Below, in pieces: positions 23,729 to 32,241 of a stretch of 64,000 nucleotides of DNA (the first letter of the stretch is position 1; each line of letters begins with the position of its first letter). This stretch comes from UBA4132 sp037133675 (GTDB lineage: Bacteria; Pseudomonadota; Gammaproteobacteria; Methylococcales; Methylomonadaceae), in the NCBI GenBank assembly GCA_037133675.1, contig JBAXNR010000009.1, forward strand, positions 6,209 through 70,208, read 5' to 3'. Below the pieces are notes generated by a model that saw only the letters and a list, made by a program, of their open reading frames with translations, ran no database searches and had not been told where the DNA came from. Position numbers and translations under genes: made by a program.

Positions 23729-24553
23729 TCAGACTTTGAAAACCTGACAGTTTTGTACACGCTTAACCAGTCTATTACTCATGATAGTTCTAAAAGGCTG
23801 TGACAAAAAAAATCGCGTCATGCTAGCAAAATGCCAACGAAGATAGATCGAATTATGATGACTGCTGCGTTGTGCGTGGTGTATCACCTTACTTTTGGGT
23901 GACAAACAAACCTTATAGCCGCGCAATGTTAGGCGAGCGCATAAGTCTACATCTTCGTAATATAAAAAGTAGCGATCATCAAAGCCATTAATTATGGCAA
24001 ATATCTCTTGTGAAAATAACATAAACATACCGCCCACCCAATCAGGAAGTAGTAGTTTATCATCGATTTTATAATCGTTGTTTTTATAGCGGCCTAAGGC
24101 TTTATAAATAATGAGCAGCGGGGTTGGAAAGCGACGCGCACTGTCTTCTATCACGCCGCATTCATTTAAAATCAGCGGTGCGACCACACCGATAGTTGTA
24201 TCATGCAAACAATCGAGCAACAGTGGAAAAGGATTATTCTGTAAGCGAATATCGGGATTTAGTACACAAAAAAACGCGCCTGTTGCCTGAATAAATGCTT
24301 GATTGTGATTAGCCGCAAAACCTAGCGGCATTGAGTTACGAATAATTTTTATGGGGAAATTAAAATCATCCAGCGTGAAAGGTAACGTCTCATCCAAATT
24401 AAGCGTCAAAATCAACTCAAATGTCAAAAACTGACAATATTGGGTCAAATCGTGCAATAAATTTGTCACTAAATTAATTTGTCCATGACTGACTACGGAA
24501 ATAGAAATTTTAGGCGCGGGCGTTGCTAGTTTTTCCATCGCAACCAACCACAA
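23729..24553 (-). CDS. GT2 glycosyltransferase (WbbL/rhamnosyltransferase-like)
   Basis: A 274-residue GT2 protein: ISISVVSHGQINLVTNLLHDL, then IRNSMPLGFAANHNQAF, FFCVLNPDIRL (the DxD-like site, NPDIR near residue 100), WVGGMFMLFSQEIF and FLYYEDVDLCARLTLRGYKV. This order is diagnostic of the WbbL-type family that adds rhamnose or related deoxy sugars. Start may be ATG 24553 or ATG 24538; both overlap or abut the end of the upstream glycosyltransferase gene. Confidence 0.85.
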   Translation of the reverse strand: MWLVAMEKLATPAPKISISVVSHGQINLVTNLLHDLTQYCQFLTFELILTLNLDETLPFTLDDFNFPIKIIRNSMPLGFAANHNQAFIQATGAFFCVLNPDIRLQNNPFPLLLDCLHDTTIGVVAPLILNECGVIEDSARRFPTPLLIIYKALGRYKNNDYKIDDKLLLPDWVGGMFMLFSQEIFAIINGFDDRYFLYYEDVDLCARLTLRGYKVCLSPKSKVIHHAQRSSHHNSIYLRWHFASMTRFFLSQPFRTIMSNRLVKRVQNCQVFKV

Positions 24554-25371
24554 TAAATCACTAAGCGGCGGATAAACTTTAGTAAAGAATATACACTTAA
24601 GCCTAAATATTGCGCCAAATTAATATAATGCTTGTCATAAAGACGGTGATAATCTTCCAGTTCGCCTAGTTCCATTGACCAGAGTTGCGCACTTAAGCCG
24701 CTTGTACCAAAAGGGGGTTTATAAATCGCTGCTAATTTAGCCGATAGCTTCGTTACTACCTTGCCTTCACAAACAAACTCCAACCATAATCCATAATCTT
24801 CCATATATCGCTGATTCTGCGCAAAACGCGGACAAGCATCACGGCGTACCATAACCGAAGGGGTCACAAATTTATTAGACAACAGCCATGACCATTGAGG
24901 GATATGCTGTTCCGCCCATGATTGTACTTGCCAATCAGGCAACGCGGTACTGTGTTCAATAATATTATGCTGATGACCGCATAAAACAACATATGGGTGC
25001 GTATTCATATAAGCGGTTTGAATTTCAATTTTTTGAGATTGCCACGCATCATCCGCATCTAAAAAAGCAATATAAGGCTGTGTTGCTGCTGCCCAACCTA
25101 TATTACGCGCATTAGCTGAACCTTGGTTTTCAGATAAGGTAATAATTTTTATCCAGTTAGTGTATTGTTTGGCTAAAGCTTGCAACACAACTAAGGTATC
25201 ATCATCACTACCGTCGTCCACTAAAATAACTTCAGCAGGCTTTTTTGTTTGCATTGCAATAGAAGCAATCGCCCTGTTTATGGTCGATGCGCAGCGAAAG
25301 CATGGAATTACCACACTAACGGGGGCTACCTTAGTCAAGGTTGGATTAATATTTTTCGCATTCAATAACAT
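24526..25371 (-). CDS. GT2 glycosyltransferase
   Basis: A 281-residue GT2 protein with VSVVIPCFRCASTINRAIASIAMQ (about 18-41), VILVDDGSDDDT, SANARNIGWAAA and the metal site IAFLDADDAWQ (about 101-111). A C-terminal basic amphipathic stretch probably touches the inner membrane. Part of the leftward cluster; it overlaps the start region of the next gene. Sugar specificity cannot be read from sequence. Confidence 0.85.
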   Translation of the reverse strand: MLLNAKNINPTLTKVAPVSVVIPCFRCASTINRAIASIAMQTKKPAEVILVDDGSDDDTLVVLQALAKQYTNWIKIITLSENQGSANARNIGWAAATQPYIAFLDADDAWQSQKIEIQTAYMNTHPYVVLCGHQHNIIEHSTALPDWQVQSWAEQHIPQWSWLLSNKFVTPSVMVRRDACPRFAQNQRYMEDYGLWLEFVCEGKVVTKLSAKLAAIYKPPFGTSGLSAQLWSMELGELEDYHRLYDKHYINLAQYLGLSVYSLLKFIRRLVIYCGWLRWKN

Positions 25372-25460
25372 GAGAGATCAATTTTTAGAAGGTGTGCAAC
25401 AGTGATTTAACACATTTTATTAATTTTGTTTAAGCAAAAAAAGTGCCAATTAAAAAAATA

Positions 25461-26291
25461 CTATCGGCTAATCCAAGCTTTTGCCGCACTATAAAGCTTA
25501 GCAAGCCCCTGAGTACGCAAAATCCATAAAGCTTTTAAAATCCGATGTTGACAAATAAGTAACCAATAAAGCAAATAATTGACCTTATATCGTTGCAATA
25601 TGCGGCGATTTTCAAGAAACAATTTTTTTCGCCCCACCTGTTGAGTGGTTTGCACCGCGTGTTCTCGATACACCGACAAGGGCTGATTAAAATAAGCGAA
25701 TTTTGTCGCTTGCATCAAACGAATAATCCAGTCCCAGTCACCCGAATAGCGAAACGATAAATCAAACAGCATATCATCGGTGATTAATGATTTATCGATA
25801 AATAATGAACAATGTTGAATCAGCAACCAGTAACGAATCATCCAGACAGGATAAGGCGGTTTTTTTATGGTTGGGTCTATGGCAATCAGTTCGCTGTTTT
25901 CGTTCATGCGTAAGGTGTTGCCATACACACACCCACAATCAGGGTATGCCTGCCAAAAATTAATGACAGAACTCAACGCAGTCGGGCTTGCATACTTATC
26001 ATCGGCACATATAATGGTGACAATGCTGCCTTGCGCGGCTGCCAGTCCTTCATTGAGTGTGGCATATTGCCCTTTATTTTCTCGACTCCACCAGCGTAGG
26101 TACGGGTATTTTTTTAGAATAGCAACAGTCGCGCCGTTATCATTAGAGCCATCATCAATAATGATATGTTCTATATGTGGATAATCCTGTTCTAATACGC
26201 TCTGGATAAGTTCATCCAGATAATCCGCGCCGTTATACACAGGCGTTATGATGGAAATCAGCGGCTGTTTGTCGTTAATAAAAGCCATCAT
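25461..26291 (-). CDS. GT2 glycosyltransferase
   Basis: A 276-residue GT2 protein: ISIITPVYNGADYLDELIQSVL, HIIIDDGSNDNG, WWSRENKGQYATLNEGLAAA and the acidic site ICADDKYASP. A longer frame begins at 26309, but ATG 26291 gives an ATGA overlap with the upstream gene and has GGAAGAAACC before it, so it is preferred. Family members act on lipid-linked oligosaccharide at the cytoplasmic face. Confidence 0.85.
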   Translation of the reverse strand: MMAFINDKQPLISIITPVYNGADYLDELIQSVLEQDYPHIEHIIIDDGSNDNGATVAILKKYPYLRWWSRENKGQYATLNEGLAAAQGSIVTIICADDKYASPTALSSVINFWQAYPDCGCVYGNTLRMNENSELIAIDPTIKKPPYPVWMIRYWLLIQHCSLFIDKSLITDDMLFDLSFRYSGDWDWIIRLMQATKFAYFNQPLSVYREHAVQTTQQVGRKKLFLENRRILQRYKVNYLLYWLLICQHRILKALWILRTQGLAKLYSAAKAWISR

Positions 26292-27424
26292 TGCGGTGGT
26301 TTCTTCCATATTTTTTGGTTAATATAATCGGTATAGCTAAAAATAATGCGGACGATTTTGTCCGAGACATTATTGATTGCGTAATCATCGACAAGTTGAA
26401 TCGTCCGTTCTGCACCGCGTGTCTGACTAGCTAACAGCTTGATGGCAGATAGTACCCGTTGACAATTAAGCCCCACCATCATCACCGCGCCCTGTTCAAA
26501 TCCTTCGGGGCGTTCATTGGCTTCGCGTAAATTAAGTGCTGGGAAATTGAGAATGGAAGATTCTTCGGTAATCGTGCCGCTGTCAGATAACACTACTTTG
26601 GCTTCGGTTTGGAGTTTGACATAATCAATAAAACCAAACGGCTTGCTAAAAATAATGCTGGGATGTGCCTGCAATCCCGCGCTTTCAATGCGTTTACGGG
26701 TGCGTGGATGGGTAGAAACAATGACGGACAATTGATAGTTTTCAACCAGAGCGTGCAGTATGGAGAATATTTTTTGTAAATTTTCAGGTGCATCGACATT
26801 TTCTTCTCGATGCACACTAACCAGAAAATACTGCTGCGCTTGCAATCCCAATCGTTGCAAAATATCAGAACGCTCAATTTGAGGCGCGTAAAAATCCAAC
26901 ACTTCACGCATGGGACTGCCTGTTTTAATCACCTGATCGGGTGCAATGCCTTCGGATAGCAAATACTCTCTGGCAATACTGCTATAGGGCAAATGAATAT
27001 CGGCAAGATGGTCAACTATTTTTCGGTTAATTTCTTCGGGGACGCGCTGGTCAAAACAGCGATTACCCGCTTCCATGTGAAAAATTGGAATTTTGCGGCG
27101 TTTGGCGGGCAATGCCGCTAATGCCGAATTGGTATCACCCAGCAATAACAAGGCATCGGCTTGAACTTCTTCCATTACCTTATCCGCGCTTACCATCACC
27201 TGAGCAATGGTTGCTATTGGCGATTCACCCGCCGCATGAAGAAAAACATCGGGTTTACGAATCGCCAGCTCCTCAAAAAAAATCGCATTTAATTCATAAT
27301 CGAAATTCTGCCCAGTATGCACCAAAGTATGATCGCAATGTTCATCCAGTTTGGCGATAATACGCGATAAGCGAATCAGTTCAGGGCGCGTACCCACAAT
27401 AGTCATTACTTTAAGCACGCGCAA
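26288..27424 (-). CDS. UDP-HexNAc 2-epimerase, WbjD/FnlC/WbvD-like
   Basis: A 378-residue non-hydrolysing UDP-N-acetylglucosamine 2-epimerase fold: IVGTRPELIRL (about 9-19), LVHTGQNFDYEL, LLLGDTNSALAA, HMEAGNRCFDQRVPEEINRKIVDHL and SGTITEESS near 285. Its two upstream partners are a 4,6-dehydratase/5-epimerase and an RmlD-like reductase. The three together match the last step of UDP-L-FucNAc or UDP-L-QuiNAc synthesis, so it is likely a 2-epimerase on a 6-deoxy-L-sugar and not WecB proper. Its start overlaps the dehydratase gene by 14 bases. Confidence 0.85.
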   Translation of the reverse strand: MRVLKVMTIVGTRPELIRLSRIIAKLDEHCDHTLVHTGQNFDYELNAIFFEELAIRKPDVFLHAAGESPIATIAQVMVSADKVMEEVQADALLLLGDTNSALAALPAKRRKIPIFHMEAGNRCFDQRVPEEINRKIVDHLADIHLPYSSIAREYLLSEGIAPDQVIKTGSPMREVLDFYAPQIERSDILQRLGLQAQQYFLVSVHREENVDAPENLQKIFSILHALVENYQLSVIVSTHPRTRKRIESAGLQAHPSIIFSKPFGFIDYVKLQTEAKVVLSDSGTITEESSILNFPALNLREANERPEGFEQGAVMMVGLNCQRVLSAIKLLASQTRGAERTIQLVDDYAINNVSDKIVRIIFSYTDYINQKIWKKPPQ

Positions 27425-28442
27425 TCGCCTCTTGTATCATGTCCAATTTCAATAACACCTGTTTGGTCTCTTCAATGTCTAATCTATGGGTATTATGTGA
27501 GGTGTAATCCTGTATGGATTCAAGTTCCGTTTGTCCTTCACTAAAATATTTATCGTAGTTAAGATCACGGCTATCGGCAGGAATTCGATAATAATGCTCA
27601 AGCTCCACCGCTCTGACCATTTCTTCGCGTGAAATCAAGGATTCATACAATTTTTCACCATGCCGTGTGCCAATAATATTAATGGCATTATCGCGTTTTA
27701 ATAATTCTTTCAACGCCTGTGCCAATACTTCAATAGTAGACGCAGGCGATTTTTGCACAAAAATATCACCTGGTTTGGCATTTTCAAACGCATATAACAC
27801 CAGCCCCACCGAATCTTCCAGCGACATTAAAAACCGCGTCATATTCGGATCAGTGACGGTCAACGCCTTGCCCGCCTGTAGTTGAGCTATGAATAACGGA
27901 ATCACTGAACCGCGTGATGCCATCACATTGCCATAGCGCGTGGCACACAAAATGGTTTTGTCAGGATCACAACCTCGCGATTTGGCAATAGTCACTTTTT
28001 CCATCAAGGCTTTAGACATACCCATTGCATTAATGGGATACACGGCTTTATCGGTGCTTAATACCACCACCCGCTTTACTTCGCGTTCAATCGCGGCGCG
28101 TAATACATTATCAGCACCCAAGACATTAGTACGCACAGCTTCCAGTGGATAAAACTCACAGGAAGGCACTTGCTTTAATGCGGCGGCATGAAACACATAA
28201 TCAACGCCGCTCAAGGCATCGTAAATACTGTCGTAATCACGCACATCGCCAATATAAAACTTGACCCGCTCATTGCCTAATGCAATGCGCATATCTTCCT
28301 GTTTTTTTTCATCGCGGCTGAAAATACGAATTTCACGCAACTCTGAATTTAAAAAATGTCTTAATACCGCATTGCCAAAAGACCCTGTGCCACCCGTAAT
28401 TAACAGGGTTTTATCTTTAAAAATTGCAGATTTATTCTTCAT
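27411..28442 (-). CDS. UDP-GlcNAc 4,6-dehydratase/5-epimerase, CapE/WbjB/FnlA-like
   Basis: A 343-residue SDR protein from ATG 28442: LLITGGTGSFGNAV (about 11-24), FHAAALKQVPSCEFYP, VLSTDKAVYPINAMGMSKALMEK with the Met-x3-Lys active site, and CATRYGNVMASRGSVIPLF. This is the soluble dehydratase group that inverts C5 to give 4-keto-L-sugars. The start is chosen for the TAATG overlap with the upstream gene; the longer frame to 28481 lies inside that gene. First committed enzyme of the L-QuiNAc/L-FucNAc trio. Confidence 0.9.
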   Translation of the reverse strand: MKNKSAIFKDKTLLITGGTGSFGNAVLRHFLNSELREIRIFSRDEKKQEDMRIALGNERVKFYIGDVRDYDSIYDALSGVDYVFHAAALKQVPSCEFYPLEAVRTNVLGADNVLRAAIEREVKRVVVLSTDKAVYPINAMGMSKALMEKVTIAKSRGCDPDKTILCATRYGNVMASRGSVIPLFIAQLQAGKALTVTDPNMTRFLMSLEDSVGLVLYAFENAKPGDIFVQKSPASTIEVLAQALKELLKRDNAINIIGTRHGEKLYESLISREEMVRAVELEHYYRIPADSRDLNYDKYFSEGQTELESIQDYTSHNTHRLDIEETKQVLLKLDMIQEAIARA

Positions 28443-29299
28443 TAACCAAACTCGCGCATTGTAGCAATCAATTCCGACCATTGCGGACTGACATAACCTG
28501 TTGCCCCAAAAAATTTTGACCCGTTTAAAGAGCGATCAATGACTAACAGATCATCGGCAATAATATTTATCGACTTTTGATAAGTAGCAGCCAATAAATT
28601 TAACAAGTCATATTTATTAATCGGCTCGGATGCCACCTGATACAAACCCTGCAACGCAGCATTCGGCAACACAAAATCGGCAATAATTCTCGCCAGTTCA
28701 ACGGTAGGCACACCCGAAAAAATCGCCTTGCTAAATCCTTTTACCGTGCCTTGTTGCGCTAAAAACCAGTTCACCAAACCGTGCTGACTATTAAGCTCAT
28801 GTCCAATAATCGAGGTGCGCAAGGTTACGGCATGAGCGTAGCTTTTCACCTCACCCATACATTTAGAGCGTCCATAAAGATCATGCGCATCAGCAATATC
28901 GTTTTCATCATAATTGCCACGAGTCCCAGAAAACACACAATCGGTGCTGATATGAACAAATCTCGCGCCGACCATATCGCATAAGCGAGCCAAACGGTGC
29001 GGTAACATTGCATTAATCGGTAGCGCGTACAAAGGATCATTGGCTATCGCCAATTGCTTGACCAAACCAATACAGTTAATCACCGCTGCTGGTTTAATTT
29101 GCGCAAATGCCAAAGACAAACTATCAAAATTTTCCACATCAACCGAAGTGATCAACTGACTATGTAATGACGGGTGAAAAAAAGCCAGACCGTTAGCAGA
29201 ACGTAACGAGCCAAATGTTTCAAACTCTGGGCGTTTGGCAAAATAACGAAACACCGCATTACCCAGCATTCCGCCAGCCCCTAAAACCAATACTCTCAC
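28442..29299 (-). CDS. RmlD-like NDP-4-keto-6-deoxy sugar reductase (WbvR-like)
   Basis: A 285-residue SDR reductase: MRVLVLGAGGMLGNAVFRYF (cofactor site 7-13), VINCIGLVKQ, FVHISTDCVFSG and DLYGRSKCMGE with the Tyr-x3-Lys pair. It is RmlD-like, with no C-terminal cupin domain, unlike WbjC/CapF reductases of the L-FucNAc route. In Vibrio cholerae O37 an RmlD-type protein (WbvR) sits in this place and yields UDP-L-RhaNAc, later epimerised to UDP-L-QuiNAc. That makes L-QuiNAc the better guess here. Confidence 0.85.
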   Translation of the reverse strand: MRVLVLGAGGMLGNAVFRYFAKRPEFETFGSLRSANGLAFFHPSLHSQLITSVDVENFDSLSLAFAQIKPAAVINCIGLVKQLAIANDPLYALPINAMLPHRLARLCDMVGARFVHISTDCVFSGTRGNYDENDIADAHDLYGRSKCMGEVKSYAHAVTLRTSIIGHELNSQHGLVNWFLAQQGTVKGFSKAIFSGVPTVELARIIADFVLPNAALQGLYQVASEPINKYDLLNLLAATYQKSINIIADDLLVIDRSLNGSKFFGATGYVSPQWSELIATMREFG

Positions 29300-30564
29300 G
29301 ATAACTCCACTGTGTTATAAATTGCAATTGCCTGTTGCTTTAATGCCTCGCCATCCAGTCTGGCTAAAGCTGTTTGCCAATTGATTTGTGCGGCACGATT
29401 GACTAACTCATCATCGGATAAGGTTTTGCGTATCCACATAGCAATAATCTCAGGCTGTTCGGCTGGAACTATCGCGCCACTCACACCATGTTCTATCCAT
29501 TCATCAGCGCAGGCAGTACAACTTTGAATGGGAAATGAACCCATTACCATTGCTTCCAATAAAGACGTACTGATAGCGTCACTAATGCTTAAGCCTATCG
29601 ATATTCTCGCCTGCGCATGAAAAGCCAAAATATCATCGTGTGATGTAGCATGAGGCACAATTTTAACGGCAATAGCAGTTTGTTCAGTTAATAATTTCGC
29701 TTCTTTAATCACCTGCTTACTGGCGGAATAAATAACAACGGTATAGCCTTGTAACACATCAGCACAGGCGGCTAAGGCTTGTAAACCAATTAAAGCCCGT
29801 CCTGCAAAATGTTGATAACCTTTAAGCATGATGATTTTTCGCTTTGCGGTCAGCAATTGACCACGAATATTTGCCAAGCTAGACAAATCAAAGCCTCCAG
29901 TATTGGGAAACACAGGTAAAACAGTTTTATTAAAACCATAGTCTCTTGCCAGCGTTACATCCCGCTCACATTCGCAAGCATAATAATCGCATTGTGCTAA
30001 TACCTGCTTTATTTTGTTCTGATGTTGCGGAATTTTACCGAACAGATAAATATCACTACCCCAGTTAGTCACTATCCACGTTGGAAACTGATTTTTTAAC
30101 TGTGTCTTTGCTGCCAAAGTCAAATAACCTGCGTTTTGAATCTCTAAAGAATGCACTATATCAGGTTGCACACACGCTATAAGCTTCGCCAACTGTTTGG
30201 TACGCCAATATAACGATAGTTTAGCAAAACCGCGTCGCAAAACAGCATAAAATGTGCGTTCAAACAGTTTGATAACAGAATGTTTTGGGCTATCTGTATC
30301 TAAAATTCGCTTTTTATGAAAAATGTGATGAACTGTTACCTGACGAATTCGCGGATGCAATGCCGCTATCAGTGTACTGGGAAATAAATGAATATCCCAA
30401 CCCTGTTCGTTTAATTGCTCTAGCCACCGTGCGGTATGAATGCTGTCAGGCATTGCCACAAAAATAATGGTTTTATTATTTAACAATGACTTACGTTGAT
30501 AGTTTTTAGTAAAAACGACACAGTGCTTAAAACTGCTATCATGATTTATCAACCAGAAGATCAT
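29296..30564 (-). CDS. GT4-type (GT-B fold) glycosyltransferase
   Basis: A 422-residue protein with TIIFVAMPDSIHTARWLEQL near the start, IVHSLEIQNAGYL, IVTNWGSDIYLFG, and the donor-binding region IGLSISDAISTSLLEAMVMGSFPI with the E-x7-type glutamate pattern. This is a GT-B enzyme of the capsular/LPS type. The first 32 residues are not typical of the family; the frame begins inside the end of the methyltransferase gene, and an internal TTG could be the real start. Overlaps the reductase gene by ATGA. Confidence 0.8.
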   Translation of the reverse strand: MIFWLINHDSSFKHCVVFTKNYQRKSLLNNKTIIFVAMPDSIHTARWLEQLNEQGWDIHLFPSTLIAALHPRIRQVTVHHIFHKKRILDTDSPKHSVIKLFERTFYAVLRRGFAKLSLYWRTKQLAKLIACVQPDIVHSLEIQNAGYLTLAAKTQLKNQFPTWIVTNWGSDIYLFGKIPQHQNKIKQVLAQCDYYACECERDVTLARDYGFNKTVLPVFPNTGGFDLSSLANIRGQLLTAKRKIIMLKGYQHFAGRALIGLQALAACADVLQGYTVVIYSASKQVIKEAKLLTEQTAIAVKIVPHATSHDDILAFHAQARISIGLSISDAISTSLLEAMVMGSFPIQSCTACADEWIEHGVSGAIVPAEQPEIIAMWIRKTLSDDELVNRAAQINWQTALARLDGEALKQQAIAIYNTVELS

Positions 30565-31210
30565 CTAATCGCCAAAGTCCTAAGCACTTATCCGCATAAC
30601 GACCACCGATTTCAGTACAGTTTTCATTGATTAGTAGTAAAGGAGCTGGGAAATTAAACGGTGCAAGCTGCAAATTTAATGTACGCCATATATCCTTGCC
30701 AATCAAATCAACATTTTTATCTCTATCAATAAATGTCGTTGTCAGCAAATAACCTGATTGGCTACGTTTAAAATTAGCAATAACTTTATAAATATTATCA
30801 TAAGTTAAATGCACTAAACAATCACGGCAAAATATTAAGTCTGCTTTAGGCAGTTTATCTTCGACAATATTTAAGCAAAGAAATTTTTGAGAGGGAGAGC
30901 CAAATTGCTGATTATTATTAGTAATCAACTTTTCAACAATATCAATACCAATATAAGTATCAACCTCAAGAGAAGTTTCTTTCATCCAAAACCAATCACC
31001 ACAAGGCGCATCTATAAAAGACTTTATATTCAAGTCTTTTATCAACTTAGGCAATTCTATTCGGATTATAGCTGTTTGTAATAAATCCGACCCAGCGCCT
31101 GAACGCGATTTATTACCACCAAAAGTATTATTGAAATAAATTGTACTAAATTTTTCTCTAAGGTCTGTCGTCTGTTTAGTAGAGAAAATTTTTCTTAATA
31201 ATGTACGCAT
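30539..31210 (-). CDS. class I SAM-dependent methyltransferase
   Basis: A 223-residue protein with SFIDAPCGDWFWMKE (motif I, about 64-78), YIGIDIVEKLI and ADLIFCRDCLVHL as post-motif elements. The FGGNKSRSGAGSDL segment near residue 30 is shared by a group of methyltransferases found in polysaccharide and glycolipid clusters. The substrate is probably a sugar hydroxyl on the repeat unit. AT-rich compared with neighbours. Confidence 0.75.
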   Translation of the reverse strand: MRTLLRKIFSTKQTTDLREKFSTIYFNNTFGGNKSRSGAGSDLLQTAIIRIELPKLIKDLNIKSFIDAPCGDWFWMKETSLEVDTYIGIDIVEKLITNNNQQFGSPSQKFLCLNIVEDKLPKADLIFCRDCLVHLTYDNIYKVIANFKRSQSGYLLTTTFIDRDKNVDLIGKDIWRTLNLQLAPFNFPAPLLLINENCTEIGGRYADKCLGLWRLDDLLVDKS

Positions 31211-31271
31211 ATTATCTTGATTGAAATGACTTGTTGAAATAACTTGAGAATCTACTGTACTTTCTATTTTT

Positions 31272-32240
31272 CTATTTGCTTATTTTTCTATACCAATCTC
31301 GCAAACGAAGAAGTACAGGGTAAAATTTAAACATTAAATAGTCAATCGTGTTTATTTTTAGCAAAAAAACAATCACCTCAACAGATTGTAACGGGGAAGC
31401 TTGGAATATATTTTTTAATGCCAAGCTTTGGGCATAAGTGGCTGCTTTATTAAAACCGCGTTGTTGTTGTGATGTAGCGATTGCAATATAAGCAGAACTG
31501 AGCGATACATTCGATACCAACAATTCTGCTGTTGTTAATTTGTTAATAAATTCGATAATTAAGTAATTATATTCGATCACAGCAGCATCTTTCATTTTGA
31601 TACTATCTTGACCTATATGTTGCCGACCTTTTACTAGGCATTTAGGCAAATGTATAAATTGATATTGCTGAGCCATGCGAAACCATAAATCATAATCTTG
31701 ACCATAACGCAATGCTTCATTAAACCCACCATATTCAGTCAATGCTGTTTTAGGTATTAATAAAGTACAGCCATGCACTGCATTTTTTACTGTTAAAAAA
31801 TATCGAAACTGTTCAGAAGGTATATGCGGTAATCTAATCTCACGGTAATTTTTTTCATTATCCTGAAATAAAACAAAATCACTGTAAATAACAGTTTTTT
31901 GATTATTTTTTTCCAATAATGCTTCAATTTGAACGGAGAGTTTATCAGGGAAATATAAATCATCGTGGCTTAACCACGAAAAATACTCCCCCGTCATCTC
32001 CTTAATCGCCTTATTTAAAGCTGAGGCTACACCACCATTGTTTTTAGTAAAGTAACGTAGTTTATCACCATAAGATAAGGCTATTTGTTCGGTTAAACCA
32101 CCATCACTTGAGCCATCGTTTACTACAATAATTTCTTTATTTTGATATGTTTGAGCTAACGCGCTATCGATAGCTTCACGCAAATAATTCGCTCCGTTAT
32201 AAACAGGAATTACAATTGATATTTTTGGTTTCTTTGTCAT
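31272..32240 (-). CDS. GT2 glycosyltransferase
   Basis: A 322-residue GT2 protein: ISIVIPVYNGANYLREAIDSALAQTYQNKEIIVVNDGSSDGG at the start, YFTKNNGGVASALNKAI, FSWLSHDDLYFPDKL as the acidic site, and YGQDYDLWFRMAQQY as the acceptor-side motif. It ends one base before the start region of the wzx gene and belongs to the same leftward operon. Confidence 0.88.
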   Translation of the reverse strand: MTKKPKISIVIPVYNGANYLREAIDSALAQTYQNKEIIVVNDGSSDGGLTEQIALSYGDKLRYFTKNNGGVASALNKAIKEMTGEYFSWLSHDDLYFPDKLSVQIEALLEKNNQKTVIYSDFVLFQDNEKNYREIRLPHIPSEQFRYFLTVKNAVHGCTLLIPKTALTEYGGFNEALRYGQDYDLWFRMAQQYQFIHLPKCLVKGRQHIGQDSIKMKDAAVIEYNYLIIEFINKLTTAELLVSNVSLSSAYIAIATSQQQRGFNKAATYAQSLALKNIFQASPLQSVEVIVFLLKINTIDYLMFKFYPVLLRLRDWYRKISK

Positions 32241-32241
32241 A

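Larger units (their letters stand above)
23390..23729 (-). pseudogene. GT2 glycosyltransferase relic, split by a MITE and preceded by a poly-G tract
   Basis: Starting at ATG 23687, MKSEVIGSNHVTVLISTYNS is a clear GT2 N-terminus and runs to FLQQLDSLY, where the MITE interrupts it. If the MITE and one target copy are removed, the frame continues for only about 14 codons and stops at 23390, just before the next gene. So the gene was already cut to about 45 residues before, or independently of, the insertion. An earlier in-frame ATG at 23729 overlaps the upstream stop (TGATG), and a run of eleven G lies between the two ATGs. Confidence 0.7.

Noticed and set aside
25867..26184. 105-codon plus-strand frame opposite a glycosyltransferase gene
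   Set aside because: Antisense shadow with no recognisable domain.
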